In this document: one piece after another, positions 1-11,775 of the stretch | How positions within the stretch are numbered: the first letter of the stretch is position 1 | How the letters are laid out: each line of letters opens with the position of its first letter | Origin: Perca fluviatilis | Taxonomy: Eukaryota; Chordata; Actinopteri; Perciformes; Percidae | Direction: 5' to 3' | Length of the DNA stretch: 64,000 nucleotides | Assembly: GCF_010015445.1 (NCBI RefSeq) | Contig: NC_053133.1 | Coordinates: 26,270,582 to 26,334,581 of the forward strand | Notes under the pieces: model-generated | The model's database searches: none | What the model was told of the DNA's origin: nothing | Seen by the model: only the letters and a program-made list of their open reading frames with translations | Position numbers and translations under genes: made by a program

Positions 1-212
1 GATGACATGAATAGGTGTATGAAAGCTGTGGTCAATTGGTTAATGTCTGTAGAAGGCTGACAGATATATAAGAATAACACAATGACAAAGTCACTCTACT
101 CATTTTAGGGAAAAACTTTAGGGGAATAGTCATATTAAGCTACACATTTAAAACCTTAATCCATCTGATTGGATTATAAATTGATTTTTATCTACATTTA
201 TTCTTTATTCAG

Positions 213-386
213 ATTGAAGAAATGCAGTTTGTCAGACACCAGCTGTGCTTCTCTGGTCTCAGCTCTGAAGTCCAACCCATCCCATCTGAGACACCTGGAG
301 CTGAGTAACAACAAGATGCAAGATTCGGTAGTGAAGCAGCTGGGTGATTTTCTGGAGAGTCCACACTGTAGACTAGAAGCTCTAAG
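213..386 (+). CDS. LRR exon 1 of gene A (174 nt)
   Basis: Preceded by a pyrimidine tract and AG at 211-212 and followed by GT at 387-388. It encodes one 58-residue ribonuclease-inhibitor-type LRR module with the conserved cores [11 protein letters not shown] and CRLEAL. Length, phase and sequence match the LRR exons of gene B, especially the one at 28245. Confidence 0.85.
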
Positions 387-3300
387 GTCAGACAAAATTT
401 TTTACTTCTGTGCTGAGATTTATATGATTTATATGTGAATTTTGTGGTGACACTAAAATGCAGAAGGAAGTCTAATATTATACTGATCCACACTGAGAAT
501 CTTAATGCTAATATACGACATACACGTCTGTTTTTGGCGGCAATGGCGTCAGTGATCCTCAGCAGTTTAATTTCAGACCGTAGAAGAAAGCTCTGCAGTG
601 CTTGAGCTTCAGAATGCTCTGGGAAATGTAGCTTGTGTGGAGCTGCTGCACTACTTGTTCAATAAAAAAGCTAAGCCACTGAAAAGCTACTTGATTCAGA
701 AAATGACACTAGAAATAGTTTATCTAGTAACGCTAGTGCCTAACACTGCTTGCAATACAAGTTGGATTTACTGCCCTGATGCCGTCGGCACAGGTTGCTC
801 ATGTCAGCTTCCTTTCTATTTGCTAGAAGGTCTCCAATGACAAATGCTGTTTTTCCTGACTAAATGACCTTTTCTTTAAATTCCTTCCAAAACACCACAA
901 AAATGATGAAAACAACAACAAAACAGGGCGAAAACAATACTTTTGGATTTGTCCAAAGCACCCACTACAGTGTTAGAGAGCAATATAAACTGAATCCCAC
1001 GCAGATGACAGTGCAACTCTTGCGACTATGTAACATACATTTTTGCGACAACAAGTACATAGGGGAGATGGTGCATGGGTTCTGCTGTTTTTCACAATTT
1101 TTATTTACAGATTTTAACTTAGATCCTGTTGGGTTCAGGTGTTTGGAGGTGTTTAAATTTTTTTAAACTCAAGGACTTCTATGGATTCACTGTCTTCTAA
1201 AGTCATGATTTTTTTTCTTTTTCAGATTGAGTGACTGCAGTTTGTCAGAGATCAGCTGTGCTTCTCTGATCTCAGCTCTCAAGTCCAACCCCTCCCATCT
1301 GAGGGAGCTGCAGCTGGGTAACAACGAGCTGCATGATTCAGCAGTGGAGCTGCTGTGTGATCTTGTGGAGAGTCCAAAATGTAGACTAAAGACTCTGAGG
1401 TTAGTAGAGGGTTGAAGTCAGTATTGAATCAAACAGCGTTAGTATCAAAGCAAAAATCCAGTATTTCCTGTAAACATTCAACCTTCTCAGTGCAGCTGTG
1501 ATAGAAAATTGTGAGAGGATTCAGGATTGGACAGAAAAAGAGAGAGAAAAGTCAACCAATCAGAGCTCGTTTTGATCATGTGTTTGAGTTGATGTGAAGA
1601 CGTTTTTTCATGTCTACAGGAAATAAAGCTGGATACAGCTGACAGCATTATAACATTTACAGAGACATCAAACTGTCCAACCATTAAATCTGTTCTCAGT
1701 GTTTCTTCCCTCATTTCACCAGTAAACAAATAATCAGTCTACAGTGTGTGTGTTCATGGTGGTGAAGGAACTGAACAGATTTTTAAACATGAAATGGTTT
1801 CAAGCAGAAAAGACTGTCTTCTAAAGTTCCATCATTTATTCTTTATTCAGATTGAGTTCCTGTAGTTTGTCAGAGTTCAGCTGTGCTTCTCTGGCGACAG
1901 CTTTGAAGTCCAACCCCTCCCATATGAGAAAGCTGTACCTGAGTCACAACAAGCTGAAGGATTCAGGAATGAAGCGGTTTTGTGGTTTTCTGGAAAGTCC
2001 GTCCTGTAGACTGGAGACTCTGGAGTAAGTTCACTGACTCTACTGTTACTATTATAGATCTTATATGTTTAATTTAATTAACATTTGAACCTAATTAATG
2101 TGCAAACATAACATACATCTATAAAGTTGTAAATGTTCTTTTGATATCTTCATGGTTTTTGTACTTAATTTAGTCTGCAGTCACAAAAGACTGTCCTCTG
2201 TTAGTTGTTAAAGAAAATGAATGTTTATAATTGTTGATAAATGGTCACATCTGTATACAGAAGATCCTCTGAACTAATATGAATGAATGAATGAATGAAT
2301 GAATGAAAGTTTATTCGGTTACAGAACATAGAACATAATATATGTACAGCAAATTCATTAGAAACAAGGGTGGTAACCGAAAAGGTATAGGCTGAAGCCA
2401 TGGCTTGTTACGCCTACCCTGTTTTACAAAACAACATCTACCCATCAAAATTTAAACATAAACAATATACATGCGTAAACGTGTATTTATACACACATAC
2501 ATGTATACATACTATATACATATATATATATATATACACTCATACACGCACACATATACATACATACATAACTGCAGACATATGCACTTAATCACAAACA
2601 GTTTGTCTTAGCCCACCATATATTTAACAAAAATTGATGATTTAAACTGTTTTTTGAAATAATGAATGGAATTGCTCCTCTTAAGATCATCAGTGAGACC
2701 ATTCCACAAGTCGACCCCTTTTACCGAAATCGTATTCATTTTAAAATTTGTTCTAACCAATTGTTTTTTAAACATATTCTCTCCTCTTAGGTTATATGTT
2801 TGTTCCCGTTTTTCAAACAAACATAATATGTTTTCAGGCAAAATTTTCATATAGACTTTAAACATAAAGACCGCAGTATTCAGACTGACAAGATCTGAAA
2901 ATTTTATTGCTTTGAATTTACAAAATATTAAGTTTGTCGGTTCATTATACGGTGAATGATTGGCTATCCTTATGGCTTTTTTTGTAAAATAAAAATAGGT
3001 TTTGTATTTGTGGTGTAGGCGTGCCCCCATATTTCAAACACAATAAGCAAAGTATGGAACAATAAGAGAACAATACAGAATATACAGAGATGGCTTGTTT
3101 AAAAAGTACTTGGTTTTATGTAATATAGCTATTGTTTTGGACATTTTTGATTGAACATGAGCGATGTGGGGTTTCCAGGATAATTTATGGTCTAATATTA
3201 TTCCAAGAAATTTATTTTCATTCACCCTTTCTAGTTCCACCTCATCAATCTTTAAGCTCATGGTAGTTTTAATTTGTTGATTACTAAATATAATATATTT

Positions 3301-5367
3301 GGTTTTACTTAGATTAAAGGATAGTTTATTTTGATCAAACCATCGCTTGATTCTGGATAGTTCTCTGGTCACATCGGCAATTAGTTGATGAAGATTTTCC
3401 CCAGATACATACAATGTAGTGTCATCTGCAAATAAAACACATTTTAACAAATCTGATACCTTACAGATATCGTTAATATATAAAATGAACAACTTTGGAC
3501 CAATCAAGGACCCCTGGGGCACCCCACAAGTTACTTTACACATTTCTGAATGCTGATCTTTAAAATGTACATACTGGTATCTATTATCAAGATAACTTTC
3601 TAACCATGAGTAAGCACGGCCTCTAAAACCATACTGCTCTAGTTTGTTCATTAACAACTTATGATCTATGGTATCGAAGGCTTTTTTTAGATCAACAAAA
3701 ACACCCAAAGTAAAATACTTTTTATCTAATGCGGATGCTATATAATCAACTAATTTGATAACTGCCATGGAAGTCGATCGGCCGCTCCTAAATCCATATT
3801 GATCGTCACTTAATATCTTGAATTTTTCTATGAAGCTATCAAGCCTCTTCAGAAAAAGTTTTTCCAGTATTTTAGAAAATTGGGATAATAATGAAATTGG
3901 TCTATAAGACTCTTGTTTGTTATTTGTTTTTTTAATAATTTTGTTTAGTACTTTTCAGGTTCCTTGCATATTTTGCTTTTGTTGTTCTAGGAGGGTATGA
4001 AAATATTGCTTTTTACTATTTCGGATAATGCTTACCAATTTGTTTTTATATTTTTTGTATTTTTCTTCAGACTCAATGGTTCTTTTTTTAACAAATTTCG
4101 CATATAATGTATTCTTCTTTTTGCATGCATTTTTAATGCCTTTGGTTATCCACGGCTTTATATAATATTGGTTTTAAAAAGTAGAATTTTTCACAAACAA
4201 TGTCTTATAATTGATACTGATCCTTCAGAACACACACAGCTATTTAAAGGATAAATAGTATTGATCCTCTAATCACAGACCTGACTGAGATCAGCAGCAT
4301 GTTATAAATCTGTGTTGGATGATGTTTGTAGAAGACTGGCCGGATGATGAGCCACAATAAAACAATGACAAAGTCACTTCTCATTTCAGGGAAAAGCTAA
4401 TTTATTAGGACAGAGTAATGTTGAGCTACACATTAAAACCTCAACACATCTGATTGGATTATAAATTGATTTTGTATCTACATCATTTATTATTTTTTCA
4501 GATTGAGTTACTGCCGTTTGTCAGAGATCAGCTGTGCTTCTCTGGCCTCAGCTCTGAATTCCAACCCCTCCCACCTGAGGGAGCTGGACCTGAGTGGAAA
4601 CGGCCTGCAGGATTCAGACATGAAGTTGCTGTGTAACAGTACACACTTTACACTGAAGACTCTGAGGTCAGTGGAGGGTTGGAGTCAGTACTGAATTAAA
4701 CACAGTTATACCATGGTCTGGGTAAATACACAATTCTGATTGGCTGCAGTGTGTCCAAAAAAAGTGATAAAGGACACCTACTAAGGGAGTTTCTAAATTC
4801 TAAATTAATTTCTAAATTAAAAGAAAAGACAATATGAATCTATTGTTTTTAAATCTGAGTGTAGTCCTTTGTTCAGGCTTTGTATAAAAAGTCCGACCTT
4901 TAACATCATGTATATATCTCTCATTCTGTCATTTTTTTTTGTCAAATATTTTTATAACAGACTCCATATTTACATATTTATCATGTAATATTTAAAAGTA
5001 GATGAAATATTCAGACTTCTTTTAACAGCTTTGAATCCAACAGCATAAGTCATCATTAAAGTGAGCAGTGGACATCTCTGTTTCTGCAGTAATTATGCTT
5101 TCAGGACCCTATTTCCACTTGTGTACTTCAGTGAAATCTGCAGTGAACTGACTTGATGCCCAAAGTCTCTGCAGGTCTGTGAACGTTGAGCTCAGTGTGT
5201 TCACTCCATTACATTAACATGACAGCTGACTTGTTTTTGAACAGGACTGAAGTCCCTGCTGGTCTTTATACTGGATGTGCTGCATTACTGACAGACAGCT
5301 GATGAACGGAGTCTCTGTTAACACTAATTTATTACTTCTGTTTTCTTCTCTCAACAGATGGAAGTAG
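213..5367 (+). CDS. NLRC3-like gene A, 3' part (four LRR exons plus terminal exon)
   Basis: This is the 3' portion of a fish NLR-C (NLRC3-like) receptor gene; the FISNA-NACHT exon would lie left of the window. Exons seen: 213-386, 1226-1399, 1851-2024, 4502-4666, and a terminal exon at 5358 whose first codons read W-K-stop (stop 5365-5367). Each LRR exon follows a pyrimidine tract and AG, starts one base into a codon and ends two bases into one, so all join in one frame. The third intron carries a decayed LINE. Family knowledge: NLRs are cytosolic sensors in which NACHT drives oligomerisation and LRRs sense or autoinhibit. Whether gene A is functional cannot be judged without its 5' end; the LRR exons themselves have no stops. 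Confidence 0.75.
387..1225 (+). other. Intron of gene A, no gene seen
   Basis: AT-rich intron between LRR exons 1 and 2. Short open frames here (for example around 598-840 and 864-1166) have no recognisable domain or splice-compatible structure. Nothing else noted. Confidence 0.6.
1226..1399 (+). CDS. LRR exon 2 of gene A (174 nt)
   Basis: AG at 1224-1225 and GT at 1400-1401 bound a 174-nt phase-matched LRR exon starting L-S-D-C-S-L-S-E. The downstream intron (about 1470-1760) is similar to the sequence following gene B's last LRR exon (about 30160-30420), so exon and intron were duplicated as a block. Confidence 0.85.
1851..2024 (+). CDS. LRR exon 3 of gene A (174 nt)
   Basis: Acceptor AG at 1849-1850, donor GT (GTAAGT) at 2025. 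The frame is open and reads L-S-S-C-S-L-S-E at the start and CRLETLE at the end. It has no early methionine, so a simple start-to-stop search misses it; splice sites and homology define it. Confidence 0.83.
2281..4172 (-). mobile_element. 5'-truncated non-LTR retrotransposon (LINE) in gene A intron
   Basis: The element lies antisense to gene A. Its 3' end is a short (ATTC)n-type tail, seen as GAAT repeats at about 2281-2307. Coding sequence runs leftward from about 4165: an endonuclease-RT linker rich in lysine, then reverse transcriptase, then the C-terminal region. The 5' part (endonuclease) is missing. Clade not determined; the RT resembles the Jockey/I-like group. It is inactive: see the RT pseudogene entry. 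Confidence 0.8.
2608..3960 (-). pseudogene. Reverse transcriptase pseudogene of the LINE
   Basis: Minus-strand reading shows RT landmarks in order: YRPISLL, GFR near 3775, [22 protein letters not shown], the catalytic FADDT (about 3430), KTKY and the LGI motif, then a C-terminal module ending near 2608. RTs of this type make cDNA at a nicked target. Lesions: TGA at 3034-3036, with signs of small compensating indels around it; a stop replacing the expected tryptophan near 3955; and an apparent internal deletion between the linker and the RT start near 3925. Expected inactive. Confidence 0.8.
4502..4666 (+). CDS. LRR exon 4 of gene A (165 nt, three codons short)
   Basis: AG at 4500-4501 and GT at 4667. 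Begins L-S-Y-C-R-L-S-E. Compared with sister exons it lacks nine bases in the segment before the final CRLETL-like stretch (here TLKTLR), so frame is kept but one helix-turn is shortened. Its upstream intron (about 4205-4320) matches the sequence upstream of gene B's exon at 28245. Confidence 0.82.
4667..5357 (+). other. Last intron of gene A
   Basis: No gene. About 4900-5350 is similar to about 30600-31100 in gene B, including the sequence just before the acceptor CTCTCAACAG, which shows the 3' ends of the two genes are duplicates. Confidence 0.6.
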
Positions 5368-5535
5368 ACTCACTCAGAGTGATCTGAAAGTTTGATGTGT
5401 TGAGACACCTGTGTGTTCCTCTGGATCTGACAGAGTATCATCAGTGTATCTGGACTGCTCTGCTGCTGCTCTATCCTATTCTGAACCCAAAGTGCCTCTG
5501 CAGATTAGTAGATTACTAAAAGAAATTAACACATT
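5358..5535 (+). CDS. Terminal exon of gene A with B30.2-derived 3' UTR remnant
   Basis: Acceptor AG at 5356-5357. With the phase carried from the previous exon the exon reads R-W-K-stop (TAG 5365-5367). Downstream sequence up to about 5480 resembles the terminal exon of gene B, itself a decayed PRY-SPRY (B30.2) segment; here it is more degraded and truncated. The translated part is therefore only a few codons. Confidence 0.6.
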
Positions 5536-5568
5536 TACATGGATATTGTGTGTTTAATTCCTACATGC

Positions 5569-6415
5569 AACCTAGGGTCTTTTTGTGAATGTACCCAAGT
5601 CAAACTTTCGTTTAAAAGCATATTTAGGGCAGAATCGCCACTTTTAAGATTTACCTTATTTAAATTTTTCGGTCAAATGGCCTTTAGGGACACTACTATG
5701 ATTGCATCAAAATCACCATTTTTAAAACACTAAGAAGGCTCGACACAACATGAAACTTTGCTCAAAGTATCACCAGGGGCTCTACACCTTAACGAAAGCA
5801 TTGACAACATTGTTTGTGTAGACAGTTTACTAAAAAGAAAGGTGTAACAACTCACCGTAGCTCTTGTTGTTTCCGGTCGCTACCACCTCGGCAGTCAAAA
5901 CGAGTCAATATCCGAATGCGAATGAACAGACTCCATATGAGGCTCCTTTTTCAACTACAGGGTCAATATTGTTTTTCAATAACGACAAAACAACAAATTA
6001 TCTGTGCATTTATATGGAACTAAGCTTTAGGAGCTTTCCGTCTTTACTCTCCTCCCTGTTATGTCGCATTTGGAAATTGATTGTTTTTGACTGATAAAAT
6101 GGCTGCGGCCGGAAACAACAAGAGCTACGGTGAGTAGTTCAAAACCTTTCTTTTTAGTAAACTCTGGGTACACAAACAATGTTGTCAATGCTTTTGTTAA
6201 GATGTAGAGCCCCTGGTAATATTTTGAGCAAAGTTTCATGTTGTGTCAGGCCTTCTTATTTTAAAAAAAATGTTGACTTTGATGCGATTGTAGTAGTGTC
6301 CCTAGCACTCCCAATTCAAAAGGCCATTTGACCGAAAAACGAAAATACAGTAAAAATTAAAAGTGCTTTTAAACGAAAGTTTGACTCGGGTACATTCACT
6401 AAAAGACCCTAGGTT
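5569..6415. mobile_element. Foldback element with about 308-bp inverted arms
   Basis: Left arm about 5569-5876 and right arm about 6109-6415 are near-perfect inverted copies, starting ACCTAGGGTC and ending GACCCTAGGT, around a roughly 230-bp unique centre. No transposase. The duplicate 3' flank of gene B (about 31400-31710) lacks this element although both share sequence on either side, including ACACAGGAAAATAATCCTGA. Confidence 0.8.
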
Positions 6416-6894
6416 TTATTTTGGCGAGAGTTATGCTTTAAGGGGCCGTGTTCATTTCACGGAATTCTGTGAGATCAGGTTGGATGTTTGATGTAAAAGA
6501 AAAGATAATAGTGTATATGCATTAATCATGTTAATTAAGTGATTAAAGTTCACACAGGAAAATAATCCTGAGTATTTGCTGTAAAAAAAGTAAACAATTT
6601 TTTGTATTCATTACAGTTTGACGTGACTCTTGCTTGTTTTCACATCACATGTCTGAACCCAGACACATGAAGTCAACCTATGGAGCTTTTCCCCCTCAGA
6701 AATTAATGTTAAAGCAACTGATATCTCCACCTTTCGTGTTCTGCATTTACTCAAGTACTGTACATTTTATGCTACTTTATACTTCACCACTAGAGGGGAA
6801 TATTGTACTTTTTACTGCACTACATTTACAGACACTATATAAAATATTTAAATTCCTCTGAGACAATATTGTATACATTTCATATATGTATCAT
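6416..6894. other. Non-coding 3' flank of gene A
   Basis: About 6550-6580 matches the 3' flank of gene B (about 31690-31715). No gene or clear element otherwise. Confidence 0.5.
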
Positions 6895-6940
6895 AACAGC
6901 CATGGTGGAAGAAGTACTCAGATCCATTACAGTAAACATA

Positions 6941-7474
6941 CAGTACAGGCCAAAAGTTTGGACACACCTTCTCATTCAATGTGTTTCCTTTTTATTTTCA
7001 TGACTATTTACATTGTAGATTCTCACTGAAGGCATCAAAACTATGAATGAACACATATGGAATTATGTACTTAACAAAAAAGTGTGAAATAACTGAAAAC
7101 ATGTCTTATATTTTAGATTCTTCAAAGTAGCCACCCTTTGCTTTTTTATTAATAAGGGAAAATATTCCACTAATTAACCCTGACAAGGCACACCTGTGAA
7201 GTGAAAACCATTTCAGGGGACTACCTCATGAAGCTCATTGAGAGAACACCAAGGGTTTGCAGAGTTATCAAAAAAAGCAAAGGGTGGCTACTTTGAAGAA
7301 TCTAAAATATAAGACATGTTTTCAGTTATTTCACACTTTTTTGTTAAGTACATAATTCCATATGTGTTCATTCATAGTTTTGATGCCTTCAGTGAGAATC
7401 TACAATGTAAATAGTCATGAAAATAAAGAAACACATTGAATGAGAAGGTGTGTCCAAACTTTTGGCCTGTACTG
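6941..7474. mobile_element. Tc1/mariner-type MITE, copy 1
   Basis: Terminal inverted repeats begin CAGTACAGGCCAAAAGTTTG and extend about 200 bp; TA dinucleotides flank both ends (6939-6940 and 7475-7476), as expected for Tc1/mariner insertion. About 534 bp, no transposase. A second copy in the opposite orientation is at 41978-42508. Confidence 0.85.
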
Positions 7475-8188
7475 TAGGAATACTTCAGTCTAAGAATACT
7501 CCACTCCAAATAAAAGTCCAGGAAATGTTAAGTAAAAGTAAAGCAAGTATTATCGCCAACATGTAATGTACTTTATGTATCAAAGTAAAAGTACTCATTA
7601 TAATATTATTAAGGAATATATTAATATTCTCTTTTTATCATTAACAAATTCATGTAAGAGCATTTTAATGTTGTACAATGTCAATGTGAAGCCAATTTTA
7701 GATACTTTGTATACTACCTGGTAGATTAGTAGTATTATACTGCATTATATGTGTTTTTTATGTATGACGTATCTTGTGACCATAGAAAGTACAATATTTT
7801 CCTCTGAGATTTAGTGGAGTAGAAGAATGAAGTAGCAGAAAATTTAAATACTTAAAGGTGCAGTAGGTAAAACTTATAAAACTAACTTTCGGTCATATTT
7901 GCTGAAAGTGATCCTATGTTCCAGTAGAACTACTTGAAGCAGGTCATTAATTCTACAGCCTGTAGAGCGATTTGCAAAAATCCACCGCTCCCTGTTCAGA
8001 TGCACCAATCAGGGCCGGGGGGGTGTCTAACTGTTCAGATGCACCAATCAGGGCCAGGAGGGGGGGTTTCTAACTGTATGTCAATCACTGCTCATGCACA
8101 CACATTTCATAACGTCCTCCCCTCCCGCTTCCCCGCGCACAAGCTGCAGATAGGCCCCCCCCCCCTCACGCATTAGGAGACCGTTTAA

Positions 8189-8994
8189 AGGTGTAGACAC
8201 ATATAGCTGACGGCCGACCGTTGACAGAAAACCCCGTCGATATGATCAGTCGCGTCCCCGAGGTCCAAAAAACTGCCACAGAACACACCAAAAACACGAG
8301 ACGAGACGTAATACATCTCCATAGCAGCAGGCGGCGCTAATCTGTATTGTTGCCCAAGAAATGAAAACCGGCAGCTGATTGGACGAATGCGTCACATGCA
8401 GGGTTCAAAATTAACGTTTTCGTCCACCAGCCAAATGGTTAGCGCATTTTTTAATTTTACCAGCCTCACAATAGATTACCATTATTTTTTTGGCTAGTGA
8501 GTAAAGCAAATCTACCAGCCACTTACATATTTAACCAGCATTTGGCTAGTAGATGGTGCTAATTTTGAACCCTGGTCACATGGGTTTGTTTTCTCCGGAA
8601 ATTCAAAGACAGATTGTCATGACGACTCATTCAGAATACGATCTCATATCGGACTAAAATAGTTCACCGAGACATGTTTCTGAAAACATCTGAAGAGAGA
8701 AATAGGCCGTGTAGTTGCTGAATCTGTCTTCATTTCAGATCAACAAAGGTCAGTTTAAAAGATTTTCGTCAGATTTTGAGAGAGTGTAGTCACCTCATTC
8801 CGCTCGTCATTTCCGGGTGAGTCCCGACTGCCCTGCCGCCGACTGAACACGTCAGGTCGGCCAAAATGAACGCCGACAGCCCCCACCCTCCCCCCCCCCG
8901 GACTGACGACGGCACGGGACACACCGAACAGACTCGAGTCACCGACCTCGCCAGACTGTCTAACGGACGATAATTGGCCTGGTGTGTCCCGGGC
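8189..8994. mobile_element. TTAA-flanked MITE (middle shell of the nest)
   Basis: Flanked by TTAA at 8185-8188 and 8995-8998, with ends resembling AGCCCGGGACACACC. A second copy in inverted orientation, without the innermost insertion, is at 10844-11407. No coding capacity. Confidence 0.75.
8399..8574. mobile_element. hAT-type MITE (innermost, 176 bp)
   Basis: Inverted ends CAGGGTTCAAAATTA / TAATTTTGAACCCTG with a perfect 8-bp target duplication GTCACATG at 8391-8398 and 8575-8582. The copy of the host element at 10844-11407 has a single equivalent octamer at the same place, that is, an empty site. Confidence 0.9.
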
Positions 8995-9165
8995 TTAAGC
9001 CTTTAGCAGAAAGGTGGGAGGGACTGAGAAGTTGTTGATGTTCACAATTTTTTTTGATAAGTCCTGGATCTTCACAATCCTACCTACGGCACCTTTAAGT
9101 AAAGTGCAAGTCAAAATTGTACCTAAGTACAGTACGTGATTAAATGTACTTAGTTACATTGCACA

Positions 9166-10843
9166 GCTGCATGACAGTAGGCTAATACAAATATGACAAA
9201 AGAGATTCTACTTGTGCAGGCTTAGTGAGCATGGAAATAATGAAAGACTAATTCTCATTAATAAAGTCCGAGTCAACATTGATCCATTTGTTTATTATTG
9301 TACTTTTCAGATTATTTTAAAGACCAAACTTGTGATCAGTTTATAGAATTTCATGAATTAGTTTAGATAAAACTACACAACAGTAAACTGTTAAGATGAG
9401 CTCCACCTCGACCAGATTCAACAATAAAATACCTCCTACATTATAATCATCAGTAATAATTATTCATTAACATAACACTGATGGGGGCCATTCTGCATAA
9501 TAAGTACTTTTTCTGTGAATCATTCAGTCCTTCTGTACATTAAATGCAGGAACATTTTGAAAGCAGAACCTTGACTCAGCATTTGTGATACGTGAGTAAA
9601 TTATGTGAATTCTATTGAAGTAAGATTTGATCAGTTCAGATTTTGCTGATTCTTGATTCTTCTCTTATTAATCGAGTCACAAAATATGCTGTAACTAGAA
9701 ACCACCTTTATTTTCAGCAGATTTAGGCCGCCATAATAAGTCACTGGTGATAAATGAGGCGTCTGAATGAATGAATGAAATTAAGTGATTTTATTATATG
9801 TAATTTGGATGATTTTAAATGGATCCTCAGTAGTTTTACATTTAATAACAATCAGCCTTTATAACTCTTTCTGAGCAGGTGCACTGTGTATAGCCAACTG
9901 CTTTTCAGCACTCTGTTTCTCTAGCTTTTAGAAGATTAAATGGAGAAGAACCAACTGTGCAAGAAATGAAGCAACAACTCAACCACTCTGAAGCATTTTG
10001 TGAAGACGAAGAAAAGAGGGTGATGTGAGGAAGCTGGCGTTTTATAACAGTCAAGTTTAGTAAAGTTTGATTCTGAAAAAGTAGACATTTTTTTTTAAGT
10101 GAACTTTCTGTTTGTGACAGCTTAATTTTACGCCCATACAGAAAGTAAATAGCTGTTTAACTTAAGTAGGCTATAACTAATTTAACTCAAACTAAACTTA
10201 TTAGCACACTGTTTAGTTAGCTGTTAGTTGAGTTGTTCTTTAGCTAACGTTAACTGAACCGTGTGATTAGCGTTAGCTTAGCTAACGTTACAGCTGAAGG
10301 AAGAGGAACTCGATGGAAAAACTTGAGGAGAGTGACAGCCATGGATGTATTAAAACCCTTGTGTTGACTTCGGGTCAAATTAACCCGTTTTAAATTTTTG
10401 TTTTATTTCAGAAAATATGGGATGTAGAAATAAGCGCTGAAAATGTGTAGAACAAAAATGTAAGAATTTAAAACGTTGGAAAAAGGAAAAAAAGGCGTCA
10501 AAAACGTTTTTTTGAAGGTTGACGGAGAACTCTTCCTGAGGTCAGTGAGGCTCCCCTGACATGACTGGACAGCTGGCTGCCATGGAAACAAAGAGGTCGA
10601 AGGAAACAGGTTAGTTTTTACTTCTCAAACTAAATCGCTGTCTCCTGAAACTTCACTTTAATGAAGCATCTTGTGAGGACGAATGTTGATGATGATGGAG
10701 GACGGTTGCTGAGCAACAAGCTGAGTCAGGTTAACTTTAAACGTCTGTTTCTGGTGGTGAGAGCTGAATTATAGTCCCAAAAAAGAGTAAACAGCTTAAA
10801 ATAGCAACTACTTATCCAAGGAGTATTTGTCAGAACCTCTTAA
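9166..10843. other. Intergenic, no gene recognised
   Basis: AT-rich sequence with GCTAACGTTA-type words near 10250. About 10354-10400 carries the end of a repeat (ACCCTTGTG... CGGGTCAAAT) also seen inverted at about 59393-59433. No exon-like structure supported. Confidence 0.5.
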
Positions 10844-11407
10844 GGCCCAGACACACCGAGCCGATAGTCTGGCGAGGTCGGTGACTCGGAGTCTGTTCGG
10901 TGTGTCCCGTGCCGTCGTCCGTCCGAGGGGCCGTCGGCCTTCATTTTGGCCGATTTGACATGTTTAATCGGCCAAACGACCCATCTGATTGGTGGAGAGC
11001 TAACCCGGAAACGGGGAGCGGGACGAGCGTGACTAGAGTCTCTCAAAATCTGAGGAATATCTTTCAAACTGACCTTTGTTGATCTGAAATGAAGACAAAT
11101 TCAGCAGCTGCACGGCCTATTTCTCTCTTCAAATGTTTTCAGAAACATGTTTCAGTGAACTATTTTAGTCATGACAGTCTGGCTTCGGAGAAACCAGACC
11201 CACGTGAAGCGTTCGTCCAATCAGCTGCCGGTTTTCATTTTTGGGCGACAATACAGATTAGCGCCGCCTGCTGCTATGGAGACGTATTACGTCTCGTCTC
11301 TTCGGTGTGTTCTGAGGAACTTTTTTGACCAACTCTGGGAGACAGTCTGATCAGTCCAACTGGCTTTTCTGCCGACGGTCGGCCGTCTGGTTGGTGTGTA
11401 ACCGGCT
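10844..11407. mobile_element. TTAA-flanked MITE, second copy (inverted, empty site)
   Basis: TTAA at 10840-10843 and 11408-11411; ends GGCCCAGACACACC and GGTGTGTAACCGGCT. Internal sequence is the reverse complement of 8189-8994 minus the hAT insertion. Open frames on both strands inside it are incidental. Confidence 0.75.
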
Positions 11408-11775
11408 TTAAACACAATACACAGTTAATAATAATTCTCAGTATTCAACAAACATGTTGCATTAAGTGCAGGGGTAGGCTGAATATATTGTAGTTTATTT
11501 TAGTGTCATAGTTTGTGCCTCTCATGTCTTATCAATAAATTAAAGTCTCAGAACTAAGCAGCCAATCTGCTGACAATCTTTGAAAAACCCAGAAAGTCCT
11601 TCAGCAACACTTACAGCCAGTGTCCAAAATAAACCTTTTGACTCATCGGCCAAGTTGGCGGATAGATGAAAAAAATCCATATTTTTTATATTATTTTTTT
11701 AATTAAATTTATTTCAGTTTTTTTTGTAACTTAGGTCTAACAAAACTGTATGGTTCGGGTTGCAAGTCCTGCTGG

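Larger units (their letters stand above)
7856..9094. mobile_element. TTAA-flanked MITE (outer shell of a nest)
   Basis: Ends are AGGTGCAGTAGGT and, inverted, AGGTGCCGTAGGT; TTAA lies at 7852-7855 and 9095-9098. TTAA target duplication is characteristic of piggyBac-type transposition. The element contains the inner TTAA element 8189-8994. No transposase gene. Confidence 0.75.
6895..9165. mobile_element. Interrupted interspersed repeat hosting two later insertions
   Basis: The segments 6895-6940, 7477-7851 and 9099-9165 read together as one old teleost repeat rich in AAGTAAAAGTA-like words. It starts near GGTGGAAGAAGTACTCAGAT and ends near ATGTACTTAGTTACATTGCA. It is split by the Tc1-type MITE at 6941 and the TTAA element at 7856. 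Identification rests on word pattern only. Confidence 0.5.

Noticed and set aside
598..1166. Two plus-strand frames of 80 and 100 codons
   Set aside because: Intronic, no domain, no codon or splice support.
10840..11328. Open frames of 60-79 codons on both strands
   Set aside because: They lie wholly inside the TTAA MITE and are not conserved in its other copy.
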